Source: Sphaerisporangium cinnabarinum (GTDB lineage: Bacteria; Actinomycetota; Actinomycetes; Actinomycetales; Cellulomonadaceae). Taken from it: a stretch of DNA of 38,399 nucleotides. The translations under genes and the position numbers were made by a program. Shown here piece after piece: positions 7,420 through 14,689 of this stretch (its first letter is position 1; every line of letters starts with the position of its first letter). The notes under the pieces were generated by a model, which saw nothing but the letters and a program-made list of their open reading frames with translations, was not told the origin of the DNA and searched no databases. The stretch is from contig QAPD01000002.1 in the NCBI GenBank assembly GCA_003052455.1, forward strand, positions 1 through 38,399, in the 5' to 3' direction.

Positions 7420-9857
7420 TGACGGCGCCGTCGACGAGGGCTGCGGGACTGACGTCGCAGGACGTCGCGGAACGCGTCGCCGACGGCCGGGTCAACCGGC
7501 TGCCGCCCCGTTCGGGGCGCACGACGTGGGACATCGTGCGCGCGAACACCATGACCCGGATCAACGCCGTGCTGGGGGTCCTCCTCGTCCTGGCGCTGAG
7601 CACGGGATCGCTCGTCAACAGCCTCTTCGGTCTCGCGATCCTCGCGAACGCCGGCATCGGGATCGTCCAGGAGCTGCGTGCCAAGCGCACGCTGGACGCG
7701 CTGGCGATCGTGGGGCGGGCACCCGTGCGCGTGCGCCGCGACGGGGCCGGGACGGAGGTCGACCAGGCGGACGTCGTCGTCGACGACGTGGTCGAGCTCG
7801 GCGCCGGCGACCAGGTCGTCGTCGACGGCCGGGTGGTCGAGTCCACCTCGCTCGAGGTCGACGAGTCCCTCCTCACCGGCGAGTCGGACCCGGTCGTCAA
7901 GCAGCCCGGGGACCGGCTGCTGTCCGGGAGCTTCGTGGCGGCCGGCTCGGGCGCCTACCGGGCGACGGAGGTCGGCGCCGACGCGTACGCCGCGCGGCTC
8001 GCGCACGAGGCGAGCGCGTTCACGCTCGTGCGCTCGGAGCTGCGTGCCGGCATCGACAGGATCCTGCGGGTCATCACCTGGCTGCTGGTCCCCGCGGGCG
8101 TCCTCACGGTGGTGAACCAGCTCGTCATCTCGCGGCAGGGGTTCCGGCAGTCCGTCCTCGGCATGGTCGCGGCGCTCGTGCCGATGGTCCCCGAGGGTCT
8201 GGTGCTCCTGACGTCCGTGGCCTTCGCGATCGGGGTGGTCCGGCTCGGCCGACGCCGGTGCCTCGTGCAGGAGCTGCCGGCCATCGAGGGGCTGGCGCGC
8301 GTCGACGTGGTGTGCGCGGACAAGACGGGCACGCTCACGGAGAACGGGATGCGCCTCGCGCGGGTGGACGTGCTCGACGGCGCCCGGAGCGAGGTGGAGC
8401 GCGCCCTGGCGGCGCTCGCCGCCCTGGACCCGCGGCCCAACGCGTCCGTCGCCGCGGTCGCGGAGGCGTTCCCGGAGCCGCCGGCCTGGCGGGCGACCGC
8501 CGTCGTCCCGTTCACCTCGGCCGCGAAGTGGTCCGGGATGTCGTTCGCGGACGCCGAGGGTCCCCGCGGGAACTGGGTCCTCGGCGCGGCGGACGTGCTG
8601 CTCGACCCCCGGTCCGACGTGGCGCAGCAGGCGACGGACCTCGGCGCCCACGGCCTGCGCGTGCTGCTCGTCGCGTCGACCGACGCGCCGGTCGACGCCA
8701 CCGCCCCGGGCGGAGGCGCCCCGGGGCACCTCGTCCCGCGGGCGCTCGTCGCGCTCGAGCAACGGGTCCGGGCCGACGCCCGGCAGACCCTGGACTACTT
8801 CGACGCCCAGGGCGTCACGGTGAAGGTGATCTCGGGCGACAACCCGGTGTCCGTCGCCGCGGTCGCGCGGTCCCTCGGCCTGGGCGGTCCCGCGACGTCG
8901 GTCGACGCCAGGAGCCTGCCCTCCGACCGCGAGGAGCTCGCGACCGTCGTCGAGGGCGCCACGACGTTCGGCCGGGTGCGGCCGGACCAGAAGCGGGCCG
9001 TCGTCGGGGCGCTGCAGGCGCGTGGGCACACCGTCGCCATGACGGGCGACGGCGTGAACGACGTGCTCGCGCTCAAGGACGCGGACATCGGCGTGGCCAT
9101 GGGGTCGGGGAGCCCCGCCGCGCGGTCCGTGGCGCAGCTCGTGCTGCTGGACGACCGCTTCGCGACGCTGCCGTCCGTGGTCGGCGAGGGCCGTCGGGTG
9201 ATCGGGAACATCGAACGGGTCGCGCACCTCTTCCTCACCAAGACCGTGTATGCGGTGGTGCTCGCCGTCCTGGTGGGCCTCGCGGGGGTCGGTGCGTGGC
9301 TCGTCGGCGCCGACCCCGTCTCCTACCCGTTCCTGCCGATCCACGTGACCGTCGCGGCATGGTTCACGATCGGGGTCCCCGCGTTCGTGATGTCCCTGGC
9401 GCCCAACGACGAACGGGCCCGGCCCGGCTTCGTGGCGAGGGTGCTCCGGCTCGCGGTGCCCGCGGGGGTGTCGATCGGCGTCCTGACCTTCATGTGCTAC
9501 CTCGTGGTGGACCCGGGCGCGGGCGGGGCGTCGTTGGGCGGCCCGACGGACACGCTCGCCCCGGAGGAGGTGCAGGCGTCGACCGCGGCCCTGGTCACCC
9601 TGCTCGTGGGCGCGCTGTGGGTGCTCGCCGTCGTGGCGCGCCCGTACACGTGGTGGAAGGTGCTCCTGGTCGGCTTCTCGGTGGCCTTCTACGTCGGGCT
9701 CTTCAGCGTCCCCGCGCTCCGCGCGCTGCTCTCGCTCGACGTCTCCGACCCCGCGTCGCTCGGTGTCGGCCTGGCGTGCGGCGTGCTCGCGATCCTCCTG
9801 ACGGAGGTCCTGCGGTGGTCGACGGCGCGCCTGTCCCGCGTCCGCGCCGCGGGCTGA
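7419..9857 (+). CDS. ctpE: P-type cation-transporting ATPase, CtpE family
   Basis: An 812-residue P-type ATPase that closely resembles mycobacterial CtpE, whose reported role is calcium uptake. Visible in order: an N-terminal region ([17 protein letters not shown]), paired helices near 45-80, the actuator TGES at 153-156, the M4 motif PMVPEGL at about 255-261, the phosphorylation site DKTGT with D301, the hinge motif [16 protein letters not shown] near 543, and C-terminal helices. It lacks an N-terminal heavy-metal domain and the CPC motif of copper/zinc pumps. The start is taken at 7419 because conserved homology begins there and a -10 element lies just upstream. It is monocistronic: the next gene is convergent. 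Ion specificity rests on family resemblance only. Confidence 0.9.
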   Translation: MTAPSTRAAGLTSQDVAERVADGRVNRLPPRSGRTTWDIVRANTMTRINAVLGVLLVLALSTGSLVNSLFGLAILANAGIGIVQELRAKRTLDALAIVGRAPVRVRRDGAGTEVDQADVVVDDVVELGAGDQVVVDGRVVESTSLEVDESLLTGESDPVVKQPGDRLLSGSFVAAGSGAYRATEVGADAYAARLAHEASAFTLVRSELRAGIDRILRVITWLLVPAGVLTVVNQLVISRQGFRQSVLGMVAALVPMVPEGLVLLTSVAFAIGVVRLGRRRCLVQELPAIEGLARVDVVCADKTGTLTENGMRLARVDVLDGARSEVERALAALAALDPRPNASVAAVAEAFPEPPAWRATAVVPFTSAAKWSGMSFADAEGPRGNWVLGAADVLLDPRSDVAQQATDLGAHGLRVLLVASTDAPVDATAPGGGAPGHLVPRALVALEQRVRADARQTLDYFDAQGVTVKVISGDNPVSVAAVARSLGLGGPATSVDARSLPSDREELATVVEGATTFGRVRPDQKRAVVGALQARGHTVAMTGDGVNDVLALKDADIGVAMGSGSPAARSVAQLVLLDDRFATLPSVVGEGRRVIGNIERVAHLFLTKTVYAVVLAVLVGLAGVGAWLVGADPVSYPFLPIHVTVAAWFTIGVPAFVMSLAPNDERARPGFVARVLRLAVPAGVSIGVLTFMCYLVVDPGAGGASLGGPTDTLAPEEVQASTAALVTLLVGALWVLAVVARPYTWWKVLLVGFSVAFYVGLFSVPALRALLSLDVSDPASLGVGLACGVLAILLTEVLRWSTARLSRVRAAG

Positions 9858-9869
9858 GGTCGTCCTCAG
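9854..9869 (+). terminator. Short hairpin between convergent genes
   Basis: CTGAGG and CCTCAG (9854-9859, 9864-9869) form a 6-bp stem overlapping the ctpE stop codon. An overlapping alternative stem uses GAGGTC and GACCTC. There is no T-run. It is the only candidate terminator in the 28-nt gap before the convergent hydrolase gene. Confidence 0.3.
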
Positions 9870-9885
9870 GACCTCGCGGGACGGC

Positions 9886-10713
9886 TCAGGCGGCCCCGGA
9901 CGCGAGGACCTGGATCGCGGCCACCACGCGCTCGTACGTCCCCAGGGTGTCGAAGCCCATCTGGTCGAGCGCCGACCACACGAACCCGACCGTCGCGTAC
10001 AGCCCGACGGCCGTCGCGAGGATCCACTCGCGAACCGATCCCGTGGAGCCGAGCAGGGGGAGGGCGAAGCTCCCGCTCGGGCGCCACACGTCGTCGACGA
10101 CGAGCGAGCGCCGCACCCAGCGCGGCGAGCGGATCTTCACCGGCCAGAGCAGGGGAGCGCCGTTGGTCGTGAGCACGTCGCCGAGGATGTGTACCGTGAC
10201 GCCGAGCCCCACCGCGACGGGCAGCCAGTTCCACTCCTCCGGGGAGAACAGGGCGACGAGCGCGGCGACGGTGAGCGACGTGGCCCACGGCACGAGCCTG
10301 CCGCGCCGCGTGAGCTTGAGCGCCTTGAGCGCGAGCGCGACGAGGAGCACCGCGAGCAGCCCGCCGCCGACGTAGACCGTGCCGAAGCTCGCGGTCTCGA
10401 CCGTGACGAGCCCCGCGAGCCAGGCGAGCGCGGTGAACACCGCGATGCCGAGGAACGAGTGCGTGCCCTGGCGGTGCCCGCCCGCGACCGTCTCGACGGC
10501 GTCGGACACCCACTCGCTCACGGGGGGCAGCGAGTGCGCGAACGTGCCGTTGTGGTGGTCGGCGTCGGGCAGGAGCGCGGCCCCGGCGCACACGACCGCA
10601 CCCGTCATGACCCCGACCGACGACACGGGGTGCCAGCCGAGGGCGAACGGGGCCGTCGACGTCACGGCGATCCACGCCGCCGCACCGGTCGCGGCGTGGT
10701 TGGCACCCATCAT
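9886..10713 (-). CDS. Membrane-bound metal-dependent hydrolase (YdjM/DUF457 family)
   Basis: A 275-residue multi-helix membrane protein. The N-terminus MMGANHAATGAAAWIAV, the LLPDADHHNGTFAHSL motif (about 48-63), the GHRQGTHSF motif and the later HILGDVLTTNGAPLLWPV motif are the His/Asp metal-binding signatures of the YdjM / LexA-binding inner-membrane hydrolase family. Its chemistry is poorly characterised; a phospholipase-C-like fold is usually inferred. At least six hydrophobic segments are present. AGGAG lies 10 nt before the first ATG, which favours it over the adjacent second ATG. The gene is convergent with ctpE and has over 500 nt of upstream DNA before the next gene. Confidence 0.8.
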   Translation of the reverse strand: MMGANHAATGAAAWIAVTSTAPFALGWHPVSSVGVMTGAVVCAGAALLPDADHHNGTFAHSLPPVSEWVSDAVETVAGGHRQGTHSFLGIAVFTALAWLAGLVTVETASFGTVYVGGGLLAVLLVALALKALKLTRRGRLVPWATSLTVAALVALFSPEEWNWLPVAVGLGVTVHILGDVLTTNGAPLLWPVKIRSPRWVRRSLVVDDVWRPSGSFALPLLGSTGSVREWILATAVGLYATVGFVWSALDQMGFDTLGTYERVVAAIQVLASGAA

Positions 10714-10884
10714 GGCGGCGCATCTCCTGTCGTCGGGCCCGCGCGCGGTTCGTCGGCGTCGGGAGGTCTGTCCGGAACGTCCGGAACCCTACCCGGTGCC
10801 GCCGACAGTCCCGGTCGATCGCCCGGAAGGCCGAGAACCGTCGCGTCGGCAAGGAGAAAAGTGTGCCAAGCGGCCGACTATCCG

Positions 10885-10920
10885 CCGGGGCCGGGGCCGG
10901 GGCCGGGGCCGGGGCCGGGG
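10885..10920 (+). repeat. Hexanucleotide array (CCGGGG) x 6
   Basis: Six perfect copies of CCGGGG, giving six evenly spaced runs of four G on the plus strand. Such an array could form stacked G-quadruplexes and is prone to slippage. It is intergenic, upstream of both the minus-strand hydrolase and the plus-strand small peptide gene. Confidence 0.9.
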
Positions 10921-11125
10921 CGGTCGCCGGAGCCCGACCCGCCGAGCCCTGACGGGGGAGGCGGAGGCCGCGCCCTGCGCGGAGGGCGCGCGGGGAGCCG
11001 GGGGTGGCACCCGGGGGGCGGAGAGCGGGCGACCTCGTCTGCGGTGAGGAAAGGCCGGCAGGCGGGATATCCGGGTGGTGCGCGGGCGTCGGTCGAAGAT
11101 TCTCCGACGAATTCGAGAAATGGGG

Positions 11126-11154
11126 TTGTGCGGTTCGGGAAAGGCGCGTACGGT
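11126..11154 (+). promoter_or_regulatory. Sigma-70-type promoter of the leader peptide / tRNA-Arg unit
   Basis: TTGTGC (11126-11131) and TACGGT (11149-11154) are separated by 17 nt, matching the TTGnnn-17-TAnnnT pattern of actinobacterial housekeeping promoters. Predicted transcription start is near 11161, giving a 5' leader of about 56 nt before the GTG at 11217. Confidence 0.6.
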
Positions 11155-11216
11155 CTACCTCGGTCGACGACATTCCGGTGCGTGGACCACCCGACATGAC
11201 CGAGAGGAGCAGTGCC

Positions 11217-11348
11217 GTGCGCGAACCCGTCCAGCAGGACCGGCGACGTCCCGTGCTGCCCTGCGAGCAGCCGCACGTCACGCTGCCCGTGGCGTATCTC
11301 AGCGTGTCCTCGTTCCCCGCCGGCGGCTCCGGCGGTCCTGTCGTCTGA
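11217..11348 (+). CDS. 43-codon peptide (candidate Arg leader peptide or small bioactive peptide)
   Basis: Starts at GTG 11217, with AGAGGAG ending 7 nt upstream, and stops at TGA 11346-11348. The peptide begins MREPVQQDRRRPVLPCEQPH, has a central hydrophobic stretch (VTLPVAYLSVSSF) and ends AGGSGGPVV. Codons 9-11 are CGG, CGA and CGT, three different arginine codons in a row. It has its own promoter, a good ribosome site and a terminator 20 nt after the stop, so it is expressed as a short transcript. Two tRNA-Arg genes reading CGN codons follow. It may be an attenuation leader. A single Cys and a Gly-rich tail also leave open a processed peptide, but no maturation enzyme is nearby. An in-frame ATG at 11196 lacks a ribosome site. 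Confidence 0.6.
   Translation: MREPVQQDRRRPVLPCEQPHVTLPVAYLSVSSFPAGGSGGPVV
11317..11335 (+). promoter_or_regulatory. RNA hairpin at the end of the peptide gene
   Basis: A perfect 7-bp stem, CCGCCGG (11317-11323) with CCGGCGG (11329-11335), and a 5-nt loop, inside the last codons of the peptide gene. A second inverted repeat follows at once (CCTGTCGT 11337-11344 with ACGACAGG 11362-11369) and then the terminator. The mRNA 3' end would thus be three hairpins in series, the first two occluded when ribosomes reach the stop codon. Confidence 0.55.
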
Positions 11349-11368
11349 CCACAGCGTCGTCACGACAG

Positions 11369-11404
11369 GCCGTCCCGGGACATCGCCGGGGCGGCTTTTT
11401 TCTT
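11369..11404 (+). terminator. Intrinsic terminator with T-run
   Basis: A 10-bp stem GCCGTCCCGG (11369-11378) with CCGGGGCGGC (11386-11395), one T-G wobble, 7-nt loop GACATCG, followed by six T residues and TCTT-type sequence. This is a textbook rho-independent terminator, which is uncommon in DNA this rich in GC. It lies between the peptide gene and tRNA-Arg(ACG). Confidence 0.9.
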
Positions 11405-11502
11405 GTGCGGGAATGCGCCCTGGCCGGGTGCGTCTTTCGTGCTGCCATTCCCATTCTCCGCCGTCGGTGCGCATTTGTCGTGCGCCCGCGGTGAAACGCA
11501 CT

Positions 11503-11574
11503 GCCTTCGTGGTCCAACGGACACGACGCCGCTCTACGGAAGCGGAGACGGGGGTTCGACTCCCTCCGAGGGCA
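11503..11574 (+). tRNA. tRNA-Arg (anticodon ACG)
   Basis: Acceptor stem GCCTTCG (11503-11509) pairs with CGAGGGC (11567-11573) with one G-T wobble, then discriminator A at 11574. Anticodon stem CCGCT/AGCGG (11529-11533, 11541-11545) encloses loop CTACGGA, giving anticodon ACG (11536-11538), expected to be converted to ICG and to read CGT, CGC and CGA. T arm GGGGG-TTCGACT-CCCTC is clear. The D stem is weak (three pairs, GTC/GAC) and the variable loop has four bases, so it is slightly atypical. CCA is not encoded. No TA dinucleotide, and so no TAnnnT hexamer, lies between the upstream terminator and this gene. Confidence 0.8.
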
Positions 11575-11618
11575 CCTGGACGCCTCGCGTCCCGTCTGCT
11601 CGACGTTAAGGAGCACCA

Positions 11619-11691
11619 GCGCGCGTAGCTCAGCGGACAGAGCGCCGGCTTCCGGAGCCGGGCGTCGGGGGTTCGAGTCCTCCCGTGCGCA
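11619..11691 (+). tRNA. tRNA-Arg (anticodon CCG)
   Basis: Acceptor GCGCGCG (11619-11625) pairs with CGTGCGC (11684-11690), discriminator A at 11691. D arm GCTC/GAGC, anticodon stem CCGGC/GCCGG with loop TTCCGGA and anticodon CCG at 11652-11654 (reads CGG), variable loop GCGTC, T arm GGGGG-TTCGAGT-CCTCC. All arms pair well. CCA is not encoded. It lies 44 nt after tRNA-Arg(ACG) and is probably co-transcribed with it. Confidence 0.95.
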
Positions 11692-11694
11692 CCT

Positions 11695-11716
11695 CGCCGC
11701 CCCGCCCGGGGCGGCG
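11695..11716 (+). terminator. GC hairpin after tRNA-Arg(CCG)
   Basis: Perfect 9-bp stem CGCCGCCCC/GGGGCGGCG with a GCCC loop beginning 4 nt after the tRNA. No T-run. It may end the tRNA transcript, act as a processing or 3'-end stability signal, or let some transcripts continue into rtcB, whose start is only 37 nt further on. Confidence 0.55.
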
Positions 11717-11752
11717 TCATGATCATCAGGACGACCCGAGGAGGTCAGCACC

Positions 11753-12985
11753 GTGAGCACCGAGGCCCACGCGTTCCCCGTCCCGCTGTCGGGTGCGAAG
11801 GCACCCACCCTCATGTGGGCGCACGAGCACGCCGTCGAGCCCGCCGCGCTCCAGCAGCTGCGCAACATCGCGGCGCTGCCGTGGGTCGAGGGCGTGCGCG
11901 TCATGCCCGACGTCCACCTCGGCAAGGGCGCGACCGTCGGCTCGGTCATCGCGATGCGCGACGCCGTGTCGCCCAACGCCGTCGGCGTCGACATCGGGTG
12001 CGGCATGATCGGCGTCCGCACGTCGCTCACGGCGGAGGACCTGCCCGACGACCTCGGCCCGGTCCGCGCGCGCATCGAGGCCGCGATCCCCGTCGGGTTC
12101 CACGCGCACGACGAGCCGGTCGACCCGCACCGGCTGCGCTCGATCTCCGGGCGCGGCCCGGCCGAGGTCGCGCGCGGCGCGGACGCGTTCTGGTCGCGGT
12201 TCTCCGGGCTGCACGGGCGCGTGTCGGACATCGAGGGCCGCGCCCGCCGTCAGCTGGGGACGCTGGGCGGGGGCAACCACTTCGTCGAGCTCTGCACGGA
12301 CACCGACGGGCAGGTCTGGCTCCAGCTGCACTCCGGGTCGCGCAACATCGGCAAGACGCTCGCGGAGCAGCACGTCGCGGTCGCGAAGCGGCTGGAGCAC
12401 AACCAGGGGCTCGTCGACCGCGAGCTCGCCGTGTTCCTCGGCGGCACGCCGGAGATGGACGCCTACCTCGCCGACCTGTGGTGGGCGCAGGAGTACGCGG
12501 CGCGCTCGCGCGCGGTCATGATGACGCTCGTCGTCGACGCCGTGCGCGCGTCGTTCCCCGGCCGCGAGATCGCGTTCGACGAGGCCGTGAACGTCCACCA
12601 CAACTACGTCGCGGTCGAGCACGCCGACGGCCAGGAGCTCGTCGTGACCCGCAAGGGCGCGATCCGGGCCGGGAAGGGCGACCTCGGGCTCATCCCGGGG
12701 TCCATGGGCACCGGGTCGTACATCGTGCGCGGGCTCGGCAACCCGGAGTCCTACTGGTCGGCGTCGCACGGCGCGGGCCGCCGCATGTCGCGCACGAAGG
12801 CGAAGAAGACCTTCACGCTCGACGACCTCGCCGCCCAGACGGTCGGCGTGGAGTGCCGCAAGGACGCCGGGGTGCTCGACGAGATCCCGGCCGCCTACAA
12901 GGACCTCGACGAGGTCGTCCGCGCCCAGTCCGACCTCGTCGAGGTCGTCGCCCGGCTCACGACGCTCCTCTGCGTCAAGGGCTGA
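11753..12985 (+). CDS. rtcB: RtcB-type RNA-splicing ligase
   Basis: A 410-residue protein. Family motifs in order: MPDVHLGKGATVGSV (51-65), the metal-binding VDIGCGM with D80 and C83, GGGNHFVE (172-179), LHSGSRNIGK (192-201), VNVHHNYVAVE (279-289, H282/H283), and SASHGAGRRMS (336-346) with H339 as the expected guanylylated histidine. RtcB joins RNA 2',3'-cyclic phosphate or 3'-phosphate ends to 5'-OH ends using GTP and Mn2+; in bacteria it repairs broken tRNA, rRNA and other RNAs. The GTG start at 11753 is preceded by GAGGAGGT with ideal spacing. No archease or RtcA gene is near. It lies 61 nt downstream of two tRNA-Arg genes. Confidence 0.95.
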   Translation: MSTEAHAFPVPLSGAKAPTLMWAHEHAVEPAALQQLRNIAALPWVEGVRVMPDVHLGKGATVGSVIAMRDAVSPNAVGVDIGCGMIGVRTSLTAEDLPDDLGPVRARIEAAIPVGFHAHDEPVDPHRLRSISGRGPAEVARGADAFWSRFSGLHGRVSDIEGRARRQLGTLGGGNHFVELCTDTDGQVWLQLHSGSRNIGKTLAEQHVAVAKRLEHNQGLVDRELAVFLGGTPEMDAYLADLWWAQEYAARSRAVMMTLVVDAVRASFPGREIAFDEAVNVHHNYVAVEHADGQELVVTRKGAIRAGKGDLGLIPGSMGTGSYIVRGLGNPESYWSASHGAGRRMSRTKAKKTFTLDDLAAQTVGVECRKDAGVLDEIPAAYKDLDEVVRAQSDLVEVVARLTTLLCVKG

Positions 12986-12986
12986 C

Positions 12987-13060
12987 CAGGCGGTCCTGGC
13001 GCGGCGAGCAGGTGGTCCCGGCGCGTCCCGATCTCCGGACGAGCCAGGACCGCCTGCTCG
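12987..13060. repeat. Intergenic element with one right arm and two competing left arms
   Basis: CAGGCGGTCCTGGC (12987-13000) is the perfect complement of GCCAGGACCGCCTG (13043-13056), a 14-bp stem. A second left arm, CGAGCAGGTGGTCC (13005-13018), pairs with GGACCGCCTGCTCG (13047-13060) with one G-U. The two left arms are near-identical direct repeats. Only one hairpin can form at a time. It lies between convergent rtcB and the histidine kinase, so it may be a two-way terminator or a REP-like element. Confidence 0.75.
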
Positions 13061-13099
13061 GCGCGGGAGGGGTGGGAGGGGCGTCAGGGGGGAGGGGCT

Positions 13100-14689
13100 T
13101 CACGGGTGGTCGCGGGGGAGGCGGACGGCGACGGTGGTGCCGGTGGGGCCGGGCTCGTCGGCCGTCGTGGAGGTCACGGTGATCGTGCCGCCGTGGGCGG
13201 TGACGATCGCGTCGACGATCGCGAGCCCGAGACCGGTCGAGCCGCCGGTGCGGTTGCGGGCGTCGTCGCCACGCGTGAAGCGGCGGAAGAGCGCCGGCCG
13301 CAGGGCCGCGGGGATGCCGGGGCCGTCGTCGGAGACGACGAGCGCGACCGCGTCGGCGTCCGTCGTGACCCGGACGTCCACGTGGGTGCCCGGCGGGGTG
13401 TGCCTGCGGGCGTTGGCGAGGAGGTTCGCCAGGACCTGGCGCAGGCTCGCCTCGTCGCCCGTCACCTCCAGGTCGACGGCGTCGTCCGGCAGGTCGTCCG
13501 GGGCGCCGGACGCCGGGTCGACGTCGAGGTCGTCCGCGCCGGGCAGGTCGAGCGCCCAGTCGTGGTCGGGGCCCGCGGCGTGCGCGTCGGTGACGGCGTC
13601 GACGGCGAGCGCCGCGAGGTCGACGGGCGCGCGGTCGAGGGGGCGGCCGGCGTCGAGCCGGGCGAGGAGCAGCAGGTCCTCGACGAGCCCGGTCATGCGG
13701 ACCGCCTCGGCCTCGATGCGGTCGAGCGAGCGCGCGGTCGCGGGCGGCACGTCGTCGGGGGAGCGGCGCACGAGCTCCGCGTACCCGCGGATCGAGGCGA
13801 GCGGGGTGCGCAGCTCGTGGCTCGCGTCGGCGACGAACCGCCGCACCTGGGTCTCGGAGTCGTGGCGCGCCTGGAGCGAGGTCTCGACGTTCTCGAGCAT
13901 GCGGTTGAGCGCGGCGCCCACCTGGCCGACCTCGGTGCGCTCGTCGGTGAGGTCGGCCGGGACACGGGGGATGGCGCCGATCTCGCCCTGCGCGAGCTCG
14001 AGCTCGGAGACGCGGCCCGCGGCGGCGGCGACGTCGTCGAGCGGGCGCAGCGAGCGTCGCACGAGCCAGGTGCCGAGGAGCACGGCCGCGAGGACCCCGG
14101 CCGCTCCGAGCGCGGCCTCGACGAGCACGTACCTCTCGACCATCGCGTCGACCTGGGCCGTGCTCGACGCGACGACGACGGGCTGCCCGTCGGCGGTGGT
14201 GCGGTGCACGGCGCGGAACGACCCGAGGTCGGGGAGGTCGACGTCGTGCGCCGCGCCGTCGGCGGGGACGTCCTCGAGCGCCGCGACCTGGGCGTCGTCG
14301 AGCGCCACACGCTGGAGTTCCGGGGTGACGTACTCCGCGAGCACGAGCGCGCCGCCGTCGTACCGGAGCACGGCGCTGCCGGGGCCCGTGCCCGGGGGGA
14401 AGCGCGACGGGTCGTCGGGCCCGCCGGGTTCCGGCGCGGACGTGTCGCCGGTGCCGTCCGGAGGCTGTGCGGGGCCGTCGCCGCGGGCGAGCCGGTCGCT
14501 CGCCTGGCGCAGCTCGTGGTCGACCTGGGCGACGAGCTGGGTACGCAGGGCGACGGCGGACGCGACGGCGAGCCCGACGGTGACGAGCAGGACGACGGCC
14601 GCGAGCACGAGCACGAGGCGTCGGCGCAGGGCGGTGGGCCGACGCTCCGGCCCTGTGGCGACCGGCCCGGTGGGGCCCGGGTCAGGCAC
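13100..14689 (-). CDS. Sensor histidine kinase (HAMP, HisKA, HATPase_c)
   Basis: A 529-residue membrane kinase. First membrane helix at about 24-46, an extracytoplasmic sensor region at about 47-187 rich in Asp, Pro and Gly, second helix at about 188-210, HAMP domain to about 270, and the HisKA box FVADASHELRTPLASI with phospho-acceptor H291. The ATPase domain has an N box (LLANARRHTPPGTH), G1 (DDGPGIPAAL) and G2 (GSTGLGLAIV). An acidic insert (GADDLDVDPASG, then DDLPDDAVDLEV) interrupts the start of the ATPase domain. The GTG start at 14689 overlaps the end of the response regulator gene by 8 nt, so the pair is coupled. The stimulus is unknown. Confidence 0.93.
   Translation of the reverse strand: MPDPGPTGPVATGPERRPTALRRRLVLVLAAVVLLVTVGLAVASAVALRTQLVAQVDHELRQASDRLARGDGPAQPPDGTGDTSAPEPGGPDDPSRFPPGTGPGSAVLRYDGGALVLAEYVTPELQRVALDDAQVAALEDVPADGAAHDVDLPDLGSFRAVHRTTADGQPVVVASSTAQVDAMVERYVLVEAALGAAGVLAAVLLGTWLVRRSLRPLDDVAAAAGRVSELELAQGEIGAIPRVPADLTDERTEVGQVGAALNRMLENVETSLQARHDSETQVRRFVADASHELRTPLASIRGYAELVRRSPDDVPPATARSLDRIEAEAVRMTGLVEDLLLLARLDAGRPLDRAPVDLAALAVDAVTDAHAAGPDHDWALDLPGADDLDVDPASGAPDDLPDDAVDLEVTGDEASLRQVLANLLANARRHTPPGTHVDVRVTTDADAVALVVSDDGPGIPAALRPALFRRFTRGDDARNRTGGSTGLGLAIVDAIVTAHGGTITVTSTTADEPGPTGTTVAVRLPRDHP

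Larger units (their letters stand above)
10714..11216. other. 503-nt intergenic region
   Basis: The longest gene-free stretch in the window. It holds the upstream region of the minus-strand hydrolase, a duplicated GTCCGGAAC element near 10777-10795, the hexanucleotide array at 10885-10920, and near its right end the promoter and ribosome site of the small peptide gene. Continuous frames through it are Pro/Gly/Arg-rich and show no conserved protein features, so I call no other gene here. Confidence 0.6.

Noticed and set aside
5261-10375. A continuous 1704-codon open frame on the plus strand
   Set aside because: It runs antisense to the kinase/oxidoreductase genes and out of frame through ctpE. 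Its composition is extreme Arg/Gly/Ala, as expected when GC-rich DNA lacks stop codons. No domain motifs.
11217-11348. Calling the small peptide a RiPP precursor
   Set aside because: No cyclase, dehydratase, radical-SAM enzyme, protease or exporter is encoded nearby, and only one Cys is present. Kept as an open possibility only.
11212-11628. Cys-rich frame starting at GTG 11212
   Set aside because: Only 2 nt from the ribosome site, and it would read through the terminator and most of the first tRNA gene. The GTG at 11217 has ideal spacing and a stop before the terminator.
11503-11752. Integration site or genomic island boundary at the tRNA genes
   Set aside because: No integrase gene, no repeated tRNA 3' end downstream, and no change in base composition.
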